Origin: an uncultured Duncaniella sp.
GTDB taxonomy: Bacteria > Bacteroidota > Bacteroidia > Bacteroidales > Muribaculaceae
Assembly (NCBI GenBank): GCA_910587515.1
Contig: CAJULW010000014.1
Span: forward strand, 108,051 to 172,050
Direction: 5' to 3'
Length of the DNA stretch: 64,000 nt
Shown here: positions 35,201 through 43,744 of the stretch, one piece after another
How positions within the stretch are numbered: the first letter of the stretch is position 1
How the letters are laid out: the number at the start of each line of letters is the position of its first letter
The notes under the pieces: model-generated
Told to the model about the DNA's origin: nothing
The model's database searches: none
The model's input: only the letters and a program-made list of their open reading frames with translations
Position numbers and translations under genes: made by a program

Positions 35201-35585
35201 ACGGATATCCCTTTATCAGGAACTCGACGGAATAGAGCGAGAACTCGACCTCCAAGAGTTCCGCAGCCGTCTGACAGACCGTTTTGGAGCTATACCTCCG
35301 GTGACAGCCGAACTTTTGCGCATTCCGCGTCTGCGACGGCTCGCACGACGGCTCGGAATAGAAAAAGTCGCATTGAAACAGGAAAAGATGTACACTTATT
35401 TCGTTGACGAAAGCAATAAAGCCTATTATCAATCCGAGATGTTCGGCAAGATGCTTGGCTATCTCACATCGAATCCGAGGAGAGTGCAGATCCGCGAACG
35501 CAACGGCAAAAGATCGTTTGCCATAGCTAACGTGGAGACCGTTGAGACTGCAGTTGAAATACTACAGGAAATAATAGGGAAATAG
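32253..35585 (+). CDS. mfd: transcription-repair coupling factor
   Basis: DNA translocase that dislodges stalled RNA polymerase and recruits UvrA. The 1110-aa protein has the UvrB-like N-terminal modules (about 1-350), the RNA polymerase-interacting domain with FIVHVDHGVGRFAGL near 432-446, Walker A GDVGFGKT at 581-588, the DEEQKFGV helicase box and the QLRGRVGRS box VI. A C-terminal TRCF domain (about 960-1060, LLLPADYVPTESERISLYQ) completes it. Length is normal. ATG 32253 directly follows a -7 box. Confidence 0.97.
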   Translation: MTVKELSDLFMSSQRRAAVRKALEGECPVTSVYNLTGSSPAMMLGALSYSKTPTVVIGDSLDDAGYIYHDLSRILGEEHVLMFPSGYKRDIKYGQIDPPSQILRTEALNLWHSDRAPLYIVTYPEALAEKVARREIIERHTLYLRKGTETDMTATIEWLRENGLRETDYVYEPGQFAARGSILDIFGYSHELPFRIDFFGDEIDSIRTFNIETQLSEKRLEEVAITSGVASQSSGESLLEYVDPQTLFVVRDASYTVERIKAIASEEISHSALMSGESDTDAMRQVVDADVFAKRFATFRQLRFTAAALPDPEAGSAVDFKCSPQAIYHKNFELIGESFTKFISDGYRIYILSDSEKQIERLKTIFADRGDDIDFIPVTSTIHEGFTDHSLKICVFTDHQIFDRFHKYTLKSDRARSGKLALSLKELSAIEPGDFIVHVDHGVGRFAGLLRTNVNGKTQEMIKLVYANDDIIFVSIHALHKLAKYRGKEGVAPKINKLGSGAWNKIKERTKSKLKDIARDLIKLYAARKNEKGHAFAPDSYMQQELEASFIYEDTPDQLTATKAVKADMESDKPMDRLICGDVGFGKTEIAIRAAFKAAADGKQTAVLVPTTVLAYQHYNTFRERLKELPVRVDYLSRARTAKQVNEIVKDLSDGKIDILIGTHKIIGKSVKFKDLGLLIVDEEQKFGVAVKEKLKQMKVNVDTLTMSATPIPRTLQFSLMGARDLTSLNTPPSNRYPIITSVCGASDDIIAEAVNFELSRNGQIFMINNRIEGLYDLEAQVKRLVPDARIIVGHGQMPPEKLEKAIIDFANHDYDVLIATTIIESGIDMPNVNTIIVNNAQNFGLSELHQLRGRVGRSNRKAFCYLLVPPHIPLSPVARRRLQAIESFSDLGSGIHIAMQDLDIRGAGNLLGAEQSGFIADLGYETYQKILKEAVTELRTEEFSEMDHADSQEDETAYVADCVIESDMELLLPADYVPTESERISLYQELDGIERELDLQEFRSRLTDRFGAIPPVTAELLRIPRLRRLARRLGIEKVALKQEKMYTYFVDESNKAYYQSEMFGKMLGYLTSNPRRVQIRERNGKRSFAIANVETVETAVEILQEIIGK

Positions 35586-35685
35586 ACATTTGTTCCATTT
35601 TATTGGTCAAAAAGGCTACCGAGAAAACTTCTCAGTAAGAATAACGGTTTCTAAGGATATTTAAAACCCACAAAACAGAGAAGTC

Positions 35686-36000
35686 ATGAAACGAATAGCA
35701 GCAATAGCCTTTTCAGCAGTGATAGCCGGCTCCACATTGGCTGTCGGACGGACCAATGTCTCGTTTTGGATGGACCTTGGAGGCGCTGGATTCAGTCTGA
35801 ACCATCATGAAGGCCACCGTATGCCCCCACCTCCACGAAAAGTGGTACACTACGTGGACTACGAAGTTCCTGTCTATCACCATGATTGCGGACATCATAA
35901 TAAGAAACTTCAAAAGAAATACAAAAAATACCGTAAGGCGCAAAAGAAGTACTACAAGGAACTGTACAAACATCAGACCCACCGGCAACGTCATCACTGA
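35686..36000 (+). CDS. small exported His/Lys/Tyr-rich protein
   Basis: A 104-aa protein with a signal peptide (about 1-19, MKRIAAIAFSAVIAGSTLA). The mature part has a short beta-like segment with NVSFWMDLGG, then a PPPP turn and a histidine-rich stretch (VYHHDCGHHNKK near 68-79). A strongly basic Lys/Tyr coil (KKYKKYRKAQKKYYKEL) and a terminal RQRHH follow. The histidines and lone Cys could bind metal; the basic coil could bind nucleic acid or anionic lipid. No family was recognised. It is a single gene, convergent with recQ, with a hairpin at 36019-36043 just after the stop. Confidence 0.75.
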   Translation: MKRIAAIAFSAVIAGSTLAVGRTNVSFWMDLGGAGFSLNHHEGHRMPPPPRKVVHYVDYEVPVYHHDCGHHNKKLQKKYKKYRKAQKKYYKELYKHQTHRQRHH

Positions 36001-36009
36001 AATCGATGA

Positions 36010-36043
36010 AAAAATATTAACGGACACTATTTAAGTGTCCGTT
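36010..36043 (-). terminator. terminator of recQ
   Basis: A perfect 10-bp stem (36043-36034 with 36028-36019) and a 5-nt loop are followed on the minus strand by AATATTTTTT, directly after the recQ stop. It may also serve the plus-strand gene ending at 36000. Confidence 0.7.
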
Positions 36044-36044
36044 A

Positions 36045-37964
36045 TCATGCCAAGAACACTTTGTTGTATTCAAGAATAATTTTACCCTCATCCGCAAGCG
36101 ATCTTAACATACCTGTGACCTCTTCCTTAGGACACCGGCAATTCTCCATTATCTCATCAACAGTCCGACCGCCCGGACGACCGGCCTGATAAAGGATACT
36201 TTCACGCAAACCGGCCCCTGTTTTCAAACCGGACTTGACACGGGAACGGCAAAAATCGCATTTACCGCAATCGGTGGCATCGCTTTCTCCGAAATATCGC
36301 AGCATACCTTTCACCCGGCACTCATTCGTCCCGAACGCAAACTTTTTCATGGAGTCAAGGCGCAATGACATCCTTTCTCGCTGACGCTCATATACCTCCT
36401 TTGGAAAGAGTATATGTTTCGGCAATTCACGCGACGTCGTGTAATATATATATGGCGTTGTACGCCGAGGGACATAATGGATAGCATGTATCCTGCCAAG
36501 ATACAGCAACGCCTGATATACATCATCGGTCGATAGCCCGGTCGAACGAGCTATCACAAGTTCACTTATATATACATAATCGGCAAACAAACCTGTATAG
36601 CTGCGCAACACACACTGAAAAACATCCTCGGCCTCAGGTGTGAGTTCCAATCCATACAATTCTTCCTTACGCATTATGACCATAAGCCGCGAGCGCGAAG
36701 TGGTCTCATCAATATATTCAATATATCCCGCACGGCTCAGAATTCCTAACGCGCTGCGGGTCGGTGAAGGAGGCAATCTATATGTCTGGCAGAACAGGTC
36801 GAAATTGAATTCATAAAGGGCTCCGTAACCTTCTCCAACCGCGACATTCAAGAAATTTCCGGCAAGTTCATAGACGCGACGCATGAAATCTTTATCGGGA
36901 AAACTATCTGTCAGACGTCGGCCGAGCATAGCCTTGTCACGGCTTGAAGCGATTACGACAGCGAACGATTCACGCCCGTCTCGTCCCGCCCGCCCGGCCT
37001 CCTGATAGTATTCTTCCAATGATGAAGGCAGATCATAATGAACCACCGTACGGACGTCAGGCTTGTCTATGCCCATACCGAACGCATTGGTAGCGACCAT
37101 GACACGCACCATGCCTTCTTTCCATGTGTTTTGTCTCAACTCCTTTTCCTCGGGATCAAGACCGGCATGATAAAAGTCTGAGGATATACCCTCTCTCTGC
37201 AACAATGCCGACAACTCACGACAGCGCCGACGCGACCGGACATAAACGATCGATGTCCCAGGAGTGGCATTAAGTATCCTTAGAAGCATATCTTCCTTGA
37301 AATCGGCATAGCGGACAACATACGAAATATTCGTACGGGTGAAACTTCGTGCAAAGACATCCCGGGAACGGAATCGAAGCTCACGCATGATATCAGCAGT
37401 CACTTCCGGAGTGGCGGATGCGGTAAGTGCGAGTATAGGGACGCTCTCTCCCACTATTTCACGCATACTGGCCACTTTCAGATATGAAGGCCGGAAATCG
37501 TAACCCCATTGAGAGATGCAGTGAGCCTCGTCGACGACTATAAGGCTCACTTTCATGGCACGCAATTCTGCCATGAAGTTTTCGTTTTGCAGACGCTCTG
37601 GCGAGAGATATGCGAGCTTTACTTTACCGAGACGGCAACGTGTCAGACCGAGTTCGGTTTCGCGTCGTGTCAGACCGGAATGGAAATAGACAGCCTTTAT
37701 GTCGCGTTGGCGCAGATTGTCTACCTGGTCTTTCATCAACGATATCAAAGGCGTCACGACAACAGTCAATCCGGGAAGCAACAGTGCGGGCACCTGAAAC
37801 GTGATCGATTTTCCACCACCGGTAGGAAGAAGGCCGAGCGTATCGCGACCGTCAAGCACCGAGCCGATTATCTCCTTCTGTAACGGCCGGAAATCATCGT
37901 AACCCCAATATTGTTTAAGAATATCAAGCGGCATGGAAAGAGGCTTCATCTGATGTCTATTCAA
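36045..37964 (-). CDS. recQ: ATP-dependent DNA helicase RecQ
   Basis: A 639-aa 3'-5' helicase of recombination and replication-fork repair. Walker A LLPTGGGKS lies near 45-53, the DEAH box with VVDEAHCISQWGYDFRPS near 138-155 and motif VI QEAGRAGRDG near 325-334. The RecQ-Ct zinc-binding cysteines are CRVKGMLRYF then CGKCDFC near 555-580. A winged-helix part is present; an HRDC domain is not evident. The start overlaps the recJ stop by 8 bp, so the helicase and its classic partner nuclease are translationally linked. Confidence 0.95.
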   Translation of the reverse strand: MNRHQMKPLSMPLDILKQYWGYDDFRPLQKEIIGSVLDGRDTLGLLPTGGGKSITFQVPALLLPGLTVVVTPLISLMKDQVDNLRQRDIKAVYFHSGLTRRETELGLTRCRLGKVKLAYLSPERLQNENFMAELRAMKVSLIVVDEAHCISQWGYDFRPSYLKVASMREIVGESVPILALTASATPEVTADIMRELRFRSRDVFARSFTRTNISYVVRYADFKEDMLLRILNATPGTSIVYVRSRRRCRELSALLQREGISSDFYHAGLDPEEKELRQNTWKEGMVRVMVATNAFGMGIDKPDVRTVVHYDLPSSLEEYYQEAGRAGRDGRESFAVVIASSRDKAMLGRRLTDSFPDKDFMRRVYELAGNFLNVAVGEGYGALYEFNFDLFCQTYRLPPSPTRSALGILSRAGYIEYIDETTSRSRLMVIMRKEELYGLELTPEAEDVFQCVLRSYTGLFADYVYISELVIARSTGLSTDDVYQALLYLGRIHAIHYVPRRTTPYIYYTTSRELPKHILFPKEVYERQRERMSLRLDSMKKFAFGTNECRVKGMLRYFGESDATDCGKCDFCRSRVKSGLKTGAGLRESILYQAGRPGGRTVDEIMENCRCPKEEVTGMLRSLADEGKIILEYNKVFLA

Positions 37965-39678
37965 GATGAATTTCTTTCACGAAAAGCTGTATGGACGACG
38001 CGCCCTTATGCTTGTTCTCCTCAATCGTATAGCAGATGCTGAACGGTCTACCAGAATGAATATGGGGATAACACTCGGCACAGTTGAAAACTATACCGTT
38101 CATTACTTTTCCACAGGTACTGTCAACCAGTTCAAGTTTTATATGTTCGTTATGCCGGCCGACAAGTTTCGAAGTTCCAAAGTCCGTGACAGTGCGTGTA
38201 CAGAACACCGGCTTACTGTTGCCAGGTCCAAACGGATTGAACTGCCGTAAGTAGGATATAAATTCCGGTGTGATCTCCGAGAATGTCAGATAAGCGTTTA
38301 TATCGAGTTGCGGAGTAAGCTGATCGGGTCTTATGTTCTCACTCACGAAATTTTCGAAACGCTGCGTGAATTCAGGGATATTCTCCTCCTTCAGAGAAAG
38401 GCCGACGGCATAGGTGTGACCACCGAAGTTCTCAAGCAGATCGCGGGCCGATTCGACGGCCTTATATACGTCAAAGCCCTGTACCGAACGCGACGAACCA
38501 GTGGCAAGCCCGTTGGAATAGGTCAATACCACCGACGGTTTATAATAAAACTCTGTCAAACGCGAGGCCACAATCCCTATTATGCCTTTATGCCAGTTTT
38601 TATTATATATGACGATCGATTTCTTTTCAGAGGTGCTTTCGCCACGCTCCTCAAGGATAGCGTTCGCTTCGTCCGTTATCTGCTTGTCAAGCTCCTTGCG
38701 ATCCTGATTGTAACGGTCTATTTCCTTAGCTCGGCTATAAGCGTCGGCTACATCTCTCGACACAAGCAAATCGACTGCCTCCTTTCCGCTCTGCATACGC
38801 CCGGACGCATTTATGCGCGGGCCTATCTTGAAGATCACGTCACTGATGGTTATATCCCGGCTACCAAGTCCGCATATCCGGATAATAGCCCTTAACCCCA
38901 TGTTAGGGTTCGAATTAAGACGCCTCAGCCCATGATAAGCCATAATGCGGTTTTCTCCTACCATAGGAACAATGTCCGCAGCGATCGACACAGCCACAAG
39001 ATCGAGCAGCCCTTCGAGATCGACACATCCGAGACCGTTGGATATGGCGAAAGCCTGCATGAACTTATAGCCCACACCGCAACCGGACAGATGAGGACAC
39101 GGATAAGAGCTCCCCTCAAGCTTAGGGTTCAGTATTGCGACCGCCGGTGGGAGTTTTTCATCCGGCACATGATGGTCGCAAATTATAAAGTCTATACCCA
39201 GACTACGGGCATATTCGATTTCCTCAGTCGCTTTTATACCGCAATCAAGGATGATGAAGAGTTTGACCCCTTGTCCGGCCGCCATGTCGATGGTGGCTTT
39301 AGATATACCGTATCCGTCTTCGTTGCGTGTCGGGATATAGTAGTCGATATTGGAGTAATAGTTGCGTAGATATTTATAGACGAGAGCTACCGCTGTAGTC
39401 CCGTCCACGTCATAGTCTCCATAGACCATGACTTTCTCCTTTGAGCCCATGGCGCGGTTCAGCCTTTGGACGGCTTTGTCCATATCAGGCATCATGAACG
39501 GGTCGTGCAGATCCTTTAACGAAGGATGGAAAAATTTTTCCGCCTCTTCGACAGAGGAGATACCACGTTGCACAAGCAGCTCGCTAACAGGCGGTACCCC
39601 GGCATAGCTTTTCGCCAAACCAGACTCCAATTTTTGTTGTTCGGATGTAAGGGGACAGTAATTCCATTTACTTGTCAT
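37957..39678 (-). CDS. recJ: single-stranded-DNA-specific exonuclease RecJ
   Basis: A 573-aa DHH-family 5'-3' exonuclease. The catalytic motifs are VYGDYDVDGTTAVAL near 84-98, DCGIK, and the DHH box IICDHHVPDE near 166-175. The DHHA1 domain ends with GGHTYAVGLSL near 417-427, followed by the OB-fold domain. Normal length. A -7 box at 39771-39778 lies about 85 nt upstream; recQ overlaps its 3' end. RecJ and RecQ cooperate in the RecF pathway. Confidence 0.96.
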   Translation of the reverse strand: MTSKWNYCPLTSEQQKLESGLAKSYAGVPPVSELLVQRGISSVEEAEKFFHPSLKDLHDPFMMPDMDKAVQRLNRAMGSKEKVMVYGDYDVDGTTAVALVYKYLRNYYSNIDYYIPTRNEDGYGISKATIDMAAGQGVKLFIILDCGIKATEEIEYARSLGIDFIICDHHVPDEKLPPAVAILNPKLEGSSYPCPHLSGCGVGYKFMQAFAISNGLGCVDLEGLLDLVAVSIAADIVPMVGENRIMAYHGLRRLNSNPNMGLRAIIRICGLGSRDITISDVIFKIGPRINASGRMQSGKEAVDLLVSRDVADAYSRAKEIDRYNQDRKELDKQITDEANAILEERGESTSEKKSIVIYNKNWHKGIIGIVASRLTEFYYKPSVVLTYSNGLATGSSRSVQGFDVYKAVESARDLLENFGGHTYAVGLSLKEENIPEFTQRFENFVSENIRPDQLTPQLDINAYLTFSEITPEFISYLRQFNPFGPGNSKPVFCTRTVTDFGTSKLVGRHNEHIKLELVDSTCGKVMNGIVFNCAECYPHIHSGRPFSICYTIEENKHKGASSIQLFVKEIHLE

Positions 39679-39770
39679 TTATGTTGTTTCTTTTTTATTT
39701 CAAAGAAGGCAAATGGCCGATATTGAAAAAATCGACCGTCAAGGGCCGCGTAATCATACCCTATTAATTG

Positions 39771-39778
39771 CAAAATTA
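39771..39778 (-). promoter_or_regulatory. -7 box of the recJ-recQ promoter
   Basis: TAATTTTG on the minus strand (39778 to 39771) fits TAnnTTTG; the -33 element is poor. It gives a leader of about 85 nt to ATG 39678. Confidence 0.45.
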
Positions 39779-39870
39779 CGGAGAAAATTTGGATAAATTG
39801 TCATAAGAAATGTTATTTATCCTTTAGTCTCTATAGCCCTGGAAACAGATTACACTACCCCTAATCTAAT

Positions 39871-40791
39871 TCAGGCCTCTTTTTCAGGCACTACATGGAC
39901 ATCGAGCTGGGGAAAAGGAAACGACAATTCCGACATTGACGAGATAACAGTATAGAACTCCTCGTTGTGATCAAAAAAAACAGGCCAGTAGTCAGCGCTT
40001 GCAACCCAGGCTCTCACACTAAGATTCACTGACGAGTCCGCAAGAGCCGCGACAACCACAGCGGGCGGTGAAACTGCGGGAATCCCGGCGATATTTTCGC
40101 GTATCACCCGGACATCCCGTTCGAGAAGACCAAGCAACGTGGCCCGGGCAAGTTCGACACTTTCTCCATATGATATCCCGATGGTCCACTCAACACGGCG
40201 GTACGCTTGCGTCGAATAATTGTTTATAGTTCCGGTCGAGAGTCCGCCGTTGGGTATGATGATCGACTTGTTGTCCGGAGTACAGATTATTGTATTGAAT
40301 ATCTCGATATGCGTTACTGTGCCGGCAAAACCTTGGGCCTCGATATAGTCTCCGACCTTGAATGGCTTTAGAAGCAATATCAACACCCCACCCGCAAAAT
40401 TTTGTAACGTGCCGCTGAGAGCCATACCTATCGCGACACCGGCTGAGGCGAAAAGCGCGAGAAAAGAGCTGGTCTCTATGCCGAGTATACCGATGACGGT
40501 AACAATAAGTATGAAGAAGAGTACTATTCTGACAAGGCTGAGCACAAAGGTACTCAGCGAGGCGTCAACCTGTCGTTTATGGAGTATGCGATAAACCAGC
40601 GCATACAATTTCTTTATTAGAAATTTGCCTGCATAAAAAACTATTATGGCCACTGTCAGCGAGATAGCGAAGTGAACCATATCGCTTACAAGCGTATCAA
40701 GCAACTGGTCGAACGACATGTTTTTCAGCGCGCTTGTTTCTTTTGCTATCGAAGGGATTGAATCCGTAGGTAAAAAGTCGATTTGTAGCAT
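39871..40791 (-). CDS. small-conductance mechanosensitive channel (MscS family)
   Basis: A 306-aa inner-membrane channel. There are three N-terminal helices (about 38-62, 80-105 and 110-140), the pore helix with Gly/Ala packing (FASAGVAIGMALSGTLQNFA near 115-134), then the beta domain (PFKVGDYIEAQGFAGTV near 146-162) and the C-terminal alpha/beta cage. I chose ATG 40791 (MLQIDFLPTDS), 23 bp after the clostripain-like stop; the longer in-frame extension would lie inside that gene. It likely releases solutes on hypo-osmotic shock. Confidence 0.92.
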   Translation of the reverse strand: MLQIDFLPTDSIPSIAKETSALKNMSFDQLLDTLVSDMVHFAISLTVAIIVFYAGKFLIKKLYALVYRILHKRQVDASLSTFVLSLVRIVLFFILIVTVIGILGIETSSFLALFASAGVAIGMALSGTLQNFAGGVLILLLKPFKVGDYIEAQGFAGTVTHIEIFNTIICTPDNKSIIIPNGGLSTGTINNYSTQAYRRVEWTIGISYGESVELARATLLGLLERDVRVIRENIAGIPAVSPPAVVVAALADSSVNLSVRAWVASADYWPVFFDHNEEFYTVISSMSELSFPFPQLDVHVVPEKEA

Positions 40792-40814
40792 GATGCGTAG
40801 TCTGATGAAATCTA

Positions 40815-42032
40815 TCAGTTGAACAACGGGGCCGCGGATACCACGTCTTTCCACCATTGCGTATCGTTATATCCACGATAGCCCGTCTCCTCCTGCCTTT
40901 TGATTATAAACGAACCGAGACCACCGTATGTTTTTATTTCTATTCCGGTAAAGTCAAATTTGGTGCTGCTTTTATATACTACCGCACTCTCGAACGCGGC
41001 CTGCCATTCCTTTAAAAGCTCGTCGGAATATTGCGAAGCGAGCGTTACCATATATTCCTTCATATCATACACCGGACGGGTGTTGCGGAATACGTTGTAG
41101 TACGGATCATTAAACGAAGTAAAACTTTTGGACAATGGCTGTATTTTATCGAGCCATTGCGGATAAGATGTCAGATTGAGCAATACGATGCGTGACACTT
41201 CGGCCAGCCTGTCAAGCGCGGAAGTGTCGACAACGACCATCTGGCATGTACTGTCGTGACGTCCGTTGTAATATTCAAATGTATTCGAGGCGGCTTTAAT
41301 CATGTCAGGAACACCTTTCGCAAAAAATACGGGAACATTGAGATGATAAGGCATGCCTTCTCCTTCCAATTCCGTGGGAGACGCAACAATGACCGGAGCG
41401 ACATGTCGTAATTCGTAAGCCACCTCTACGGTCCCCATGAGGCAACAGTCAAAATATATAAATCGGAAATAACGGTCTTCAAGCGCTTTGGCAAGAGAAC
41501 CAAGGCTCATCCATTTATAACGGTCGTGGCCATACGAACGTTTTTTAGACGACAGATCCTCCGGAATATCTCCAGACTCAGTAAGCCACGATGTAGCGTG
41601 CCCCCAAAATACCAATCCGAATTCGTCGGCAGGCGCCAGACTTTCGACATCGCTCAAAACCTCCCTCATACGTGAGACCTCGACGGAATATATCGACGGA
41701 TCGTCCGGATATGTTTTCAGTATTTTAGTCCCGTCTTCCGTAATCTCGATCAATTGCGGAGGATTACCGCTATCGGTCCCGGGACGGTTGCGATAGACTA
41801 TCAGGCGGCCACCGTTAAGAGCGTTGCCTTTAACACCGATAAGCATTTCGTTTATATCCGCCTCATCAAAACGTGAATGCGTACCGAGATTATTGTCAGC
41901 GATCATATAGACAAGCACGGTTCTGTGAACCGATTTTATCTGAACAGGGCCATCTTCCTTGCTGTCACCGCACGAACCGACAACAGCGGAAAGAATCAAA
42001 GATATCAGTATGGTGAAAACATGTTTAAGCAT
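40815..42032 (-). CDS. clostripain (C11) family cysteine peptidase, lipoprotein
   Basis: A 405-aa envelope protein. The signal peptide ends in a lipobox (VVGSC, Cys20). The C11 domain starts with the TVLVYMIADNNLG segment near 38-50. Catalytic His145 lies in FWGHATSW and the nucleophile is Cys196 or Cys197 in FDCCLMG. Bacteroidales C11 enzymes cleave after Arg or Lys and some act on secreted proteins; there is no type IX tail here. A -7 box at 42091-42098 lies about 60 nt upstream. mscS follows after 23 bp. Confidence 0.9.
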   Translation of the reverse strand: MLKHVFTILISLILSAVVGSCGDSKEDGPVQIKSVHRTVLVYMIADNNLGTHSRFDEADINEMLIGVKGNALNGGRLIVYRNRPGTDSGNPPQLIEITEDGTKILKTYPDDPSIYSVEVSRMREVLSDVESLAPADEFGLVFWGHATSWLTESGDIPEDLSSKKRSYGHDRYKWMSLGSLAKALEDRYFRFIYFDCCLMGTVEVAYELRHVAPVIVASPTELEGEGMPYHLNVPVFFAKGVPDMIKAASNTFEYYNGRHDSTCQMVVVDTSALDRLAEVSRIVLLNLTSYPQWLDKIQPLSKSFTSFNDPYYNVFRNTRPVYDMKEYMVTLASQYSDELLKEWQAAFESAVVYKSSTKFDFTGIEIKTYGGLGSFIIKRQEETGYRGYNDTQWWKDVVSAAPLFN

Positions 42033-42090
42033 TTTTCTGTGTGATGATATACCGGATCATCCTCAATAATCTGTTTATAAATTTATCTGG

Positions 42091-42098
42091 CAAAGATA
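42091..42098 (-). promoter_or_regulatory. -7 box of the clostripain-like gene
   Basis: TATCTTTG (42098 to 42091, minus strand) fits TAnnTTTG. The -33 element is not clear. Confidence 0.4.
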
Positions 42099-42155
42099 CG
42101 TTTTTTTCGCTCTCGAGCCCTTGATTTCATGATTTTTAACCAGACTTATAAATGA

Positions 42156-42189
42156 AAGGCGCACAAACCGACCAACGGTTGCGCGCCTT
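42156..42189 (-). terminator. terminator of the six-gene envelope cluster
   Basis: Arms AAGGCGC-CAA (42156-42166) and TTGCGCGCCTT (42179-42189) form an 11-bp stem with one G-T pair. A moderately T-rich tail follows on the minus strand. Confidence 0.6.
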
Positions 42190-42215
42190 ACGCATTCAAG
42201 TATTAGATTCTATGA

Positions 42216-43691
42216 TTATTTTTTCTTTTTCAGACGCAGATAATATCCGGTATAATCTTTTCCTTTTTTCCCTTTGAAAGCCGAAGCCCCGAGATTCACG
42301 GCTGTCGCGTCGGTGTCTTTAGCCTGTTCGGCAAGTTCTTCAGCCGCACCGTAACGGTTGTCCCAAATACGCTTTTCATCAGGCTCGACCGTAGCGACAC
42401 TCTTATAGCTTATACGCCCCGTCTCAGGATCTTCGATAGCTTCGAGTACCTCGTATTTGTCGCCTTTGGTCAGATTCTCTTTAAGCCCGATACCAGCAAA
42501 GATTGTTCCGTCCTCTTCCATCCGCTGGATGGGAGCCACTGTTCGGAACACCTCGTGTTGAGCCTGGAGTTTGTTGATCGCATTGTCTATCGCACGGCCT
42601 GTAGCTCGTTTGATAAGTTCGCTTTCAGGTGTGGTGTTGAGCACGCTCTGACGCACATTGCACGAAGCCTTGTCCTTACCGACAAACGACAGTTTACAGA
42701 TGCCTGCGTTGATAAGATCTTCCATACTTGCGTTCTTGTCGAAATAGTTTTCGGCAAAATTGGCGGAAATCTCATCGTTCCAGTCAAGTTTATACAGATA
42801 GGTCACGGCCTGGACTTGAAAACCCTCGCCCGCGGCCGCACTGGCGGCTGCTCCGGCAAGGCTGCCGATACTACCGAATACACCTTCAGCAAGTGCTTGA
42901 GACTCTGCGACAACGGCCTGGTTACTCCTGAAACGGAGATTGACAGCAAGGACATACGTGTTATTGATCAGGTCAAAGCCCTTTCCAGCGAGTTTGCTGG
43001 AGAAAAATCCGCTCGATTTGGCTTTTTCAATATCTTCGGCCGATGCGTTCTGGAGTCCTCGTTCAGATATAAGTCCGAAATTCTTGTCCCAACGACTTTC
43101 GCTTTCGTTATTGTAACCGAACCATTTTCCGACCAATTCAGGAGCGGTGTTCGTCGAATTGAAATGCTTCATAAGCACGGCAGGAAGATAATCTTCCATA
43201 TCGTCGGTAGAAAGTATGGCTGAATTGCTTGTACCGGCCTGATCAGCCAACATCTCACCACCCAAAGACTTCATGAAACCACCGAACTTCTTGCTATTTG
43301 ATTTCTCCGGTGTGTACAAAGCCTTTTCTTCTGGCGTGATTGTCTCTTTTATAGGATCATAATCAATCACTCGTAACGACAGGTTATGGTCGTTGAACTG
43401 AGAGGGGATGGGAATTTCCTGAAACTTGGCCAAAGGGATCTGCACTTTGGGTATTGAAATCGTATCGCCCGCCGCCTTTTTCGCATCTGTATTGGCTATG
43501 TCCTTGGCGATAGCTATAAACTCGTTTGTCTTTGTCTCGTCAAGCTGTTTCTGCAGACGTTCGTTCTGAGAATCGCTTTTTACAAGTATCGTGTATAGCG
43601 AACTTCTCATGTAGGTTGGCTCGTCATTTGCCGAAACGAAAAACGCTCCCGAAGCGATGACGGCAGCCGCGATTGTTGAAAGTGATCTCAT
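42216..43691 (-). CDS. exported protein of unknown function, last gene of the envelope cluster
   Basis: A 491-aa exported protein with a signal peptide (about 1-21, ending VSANDE). I recall similar uncharacterised Bacteroides proteins. Visible blocks are SSLYTILVKSD near 30-40, PIPSQFNDHNLSLRVIDYD near 95-113, a glycine/alanine-rich segment near 275-290 and a C-terminal domain with GLKENLTKGDKYEVLE near 393-408. That last block resembles the nucleotide- or peptide-binding part of secretion-associated lipoproteins. It ends in a basic tail. It lies 53 bp after the next gene upstream. The function is unknown; a periplasmic or outer-membrane role is likely. Confidence 0.8.
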   Translation of the reverse strand: MRSLSTIAAAVIASGAFFVSANDEPTYMRSSLYTILVKSDSQNERLQKQLDETKTNEFIAIAKDIANTDAKKAAGDTISIPKVQIPLAKFQEIPIPSQFNDHNLSLRVIDYDPIKETITPEEKALYTPEKSNSKKFGGFMKSLGGEMLADQAGTSNSAILSTDDMEDYLPAVLMKHFNSTNTAPELVGKWFGYNNESESRWDKNFGLISERGLQNASAEDIEKAKSSGFFSSKLAGKGFDLINNTYVLAVNLRFRSNQAVVAESQALAEGVFGSIGSLAGAAASAAAGEGFQVQAVTYLYKLDWNDEISANFAENYFDKNASMEDLINAGICKLSFVGKDKASCNVRQSVLNTTPESELIKRATGRAIDNAINKLQAQHEVFRTVAPIQRMEEDGTIFAGIGLKENLTKGDKYEVLEAIEDPETGRISYKSVATVEPDEKRIWDNRYGAAEELAEQAKDTDATAVNLGASAFKGKKGKDYTGYYLRLKKKK

Positions 43692-43744
43692 TGATTTATT
43701 TAAATTTGGTTAATATAATGATTATTGACACAGACATACCCATA

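Noticed and set aside
42555..43223. Plus-strand 222-aa frame
   Set aside because: It is antisense to the 491-aa exported protein and has no start context or domain.
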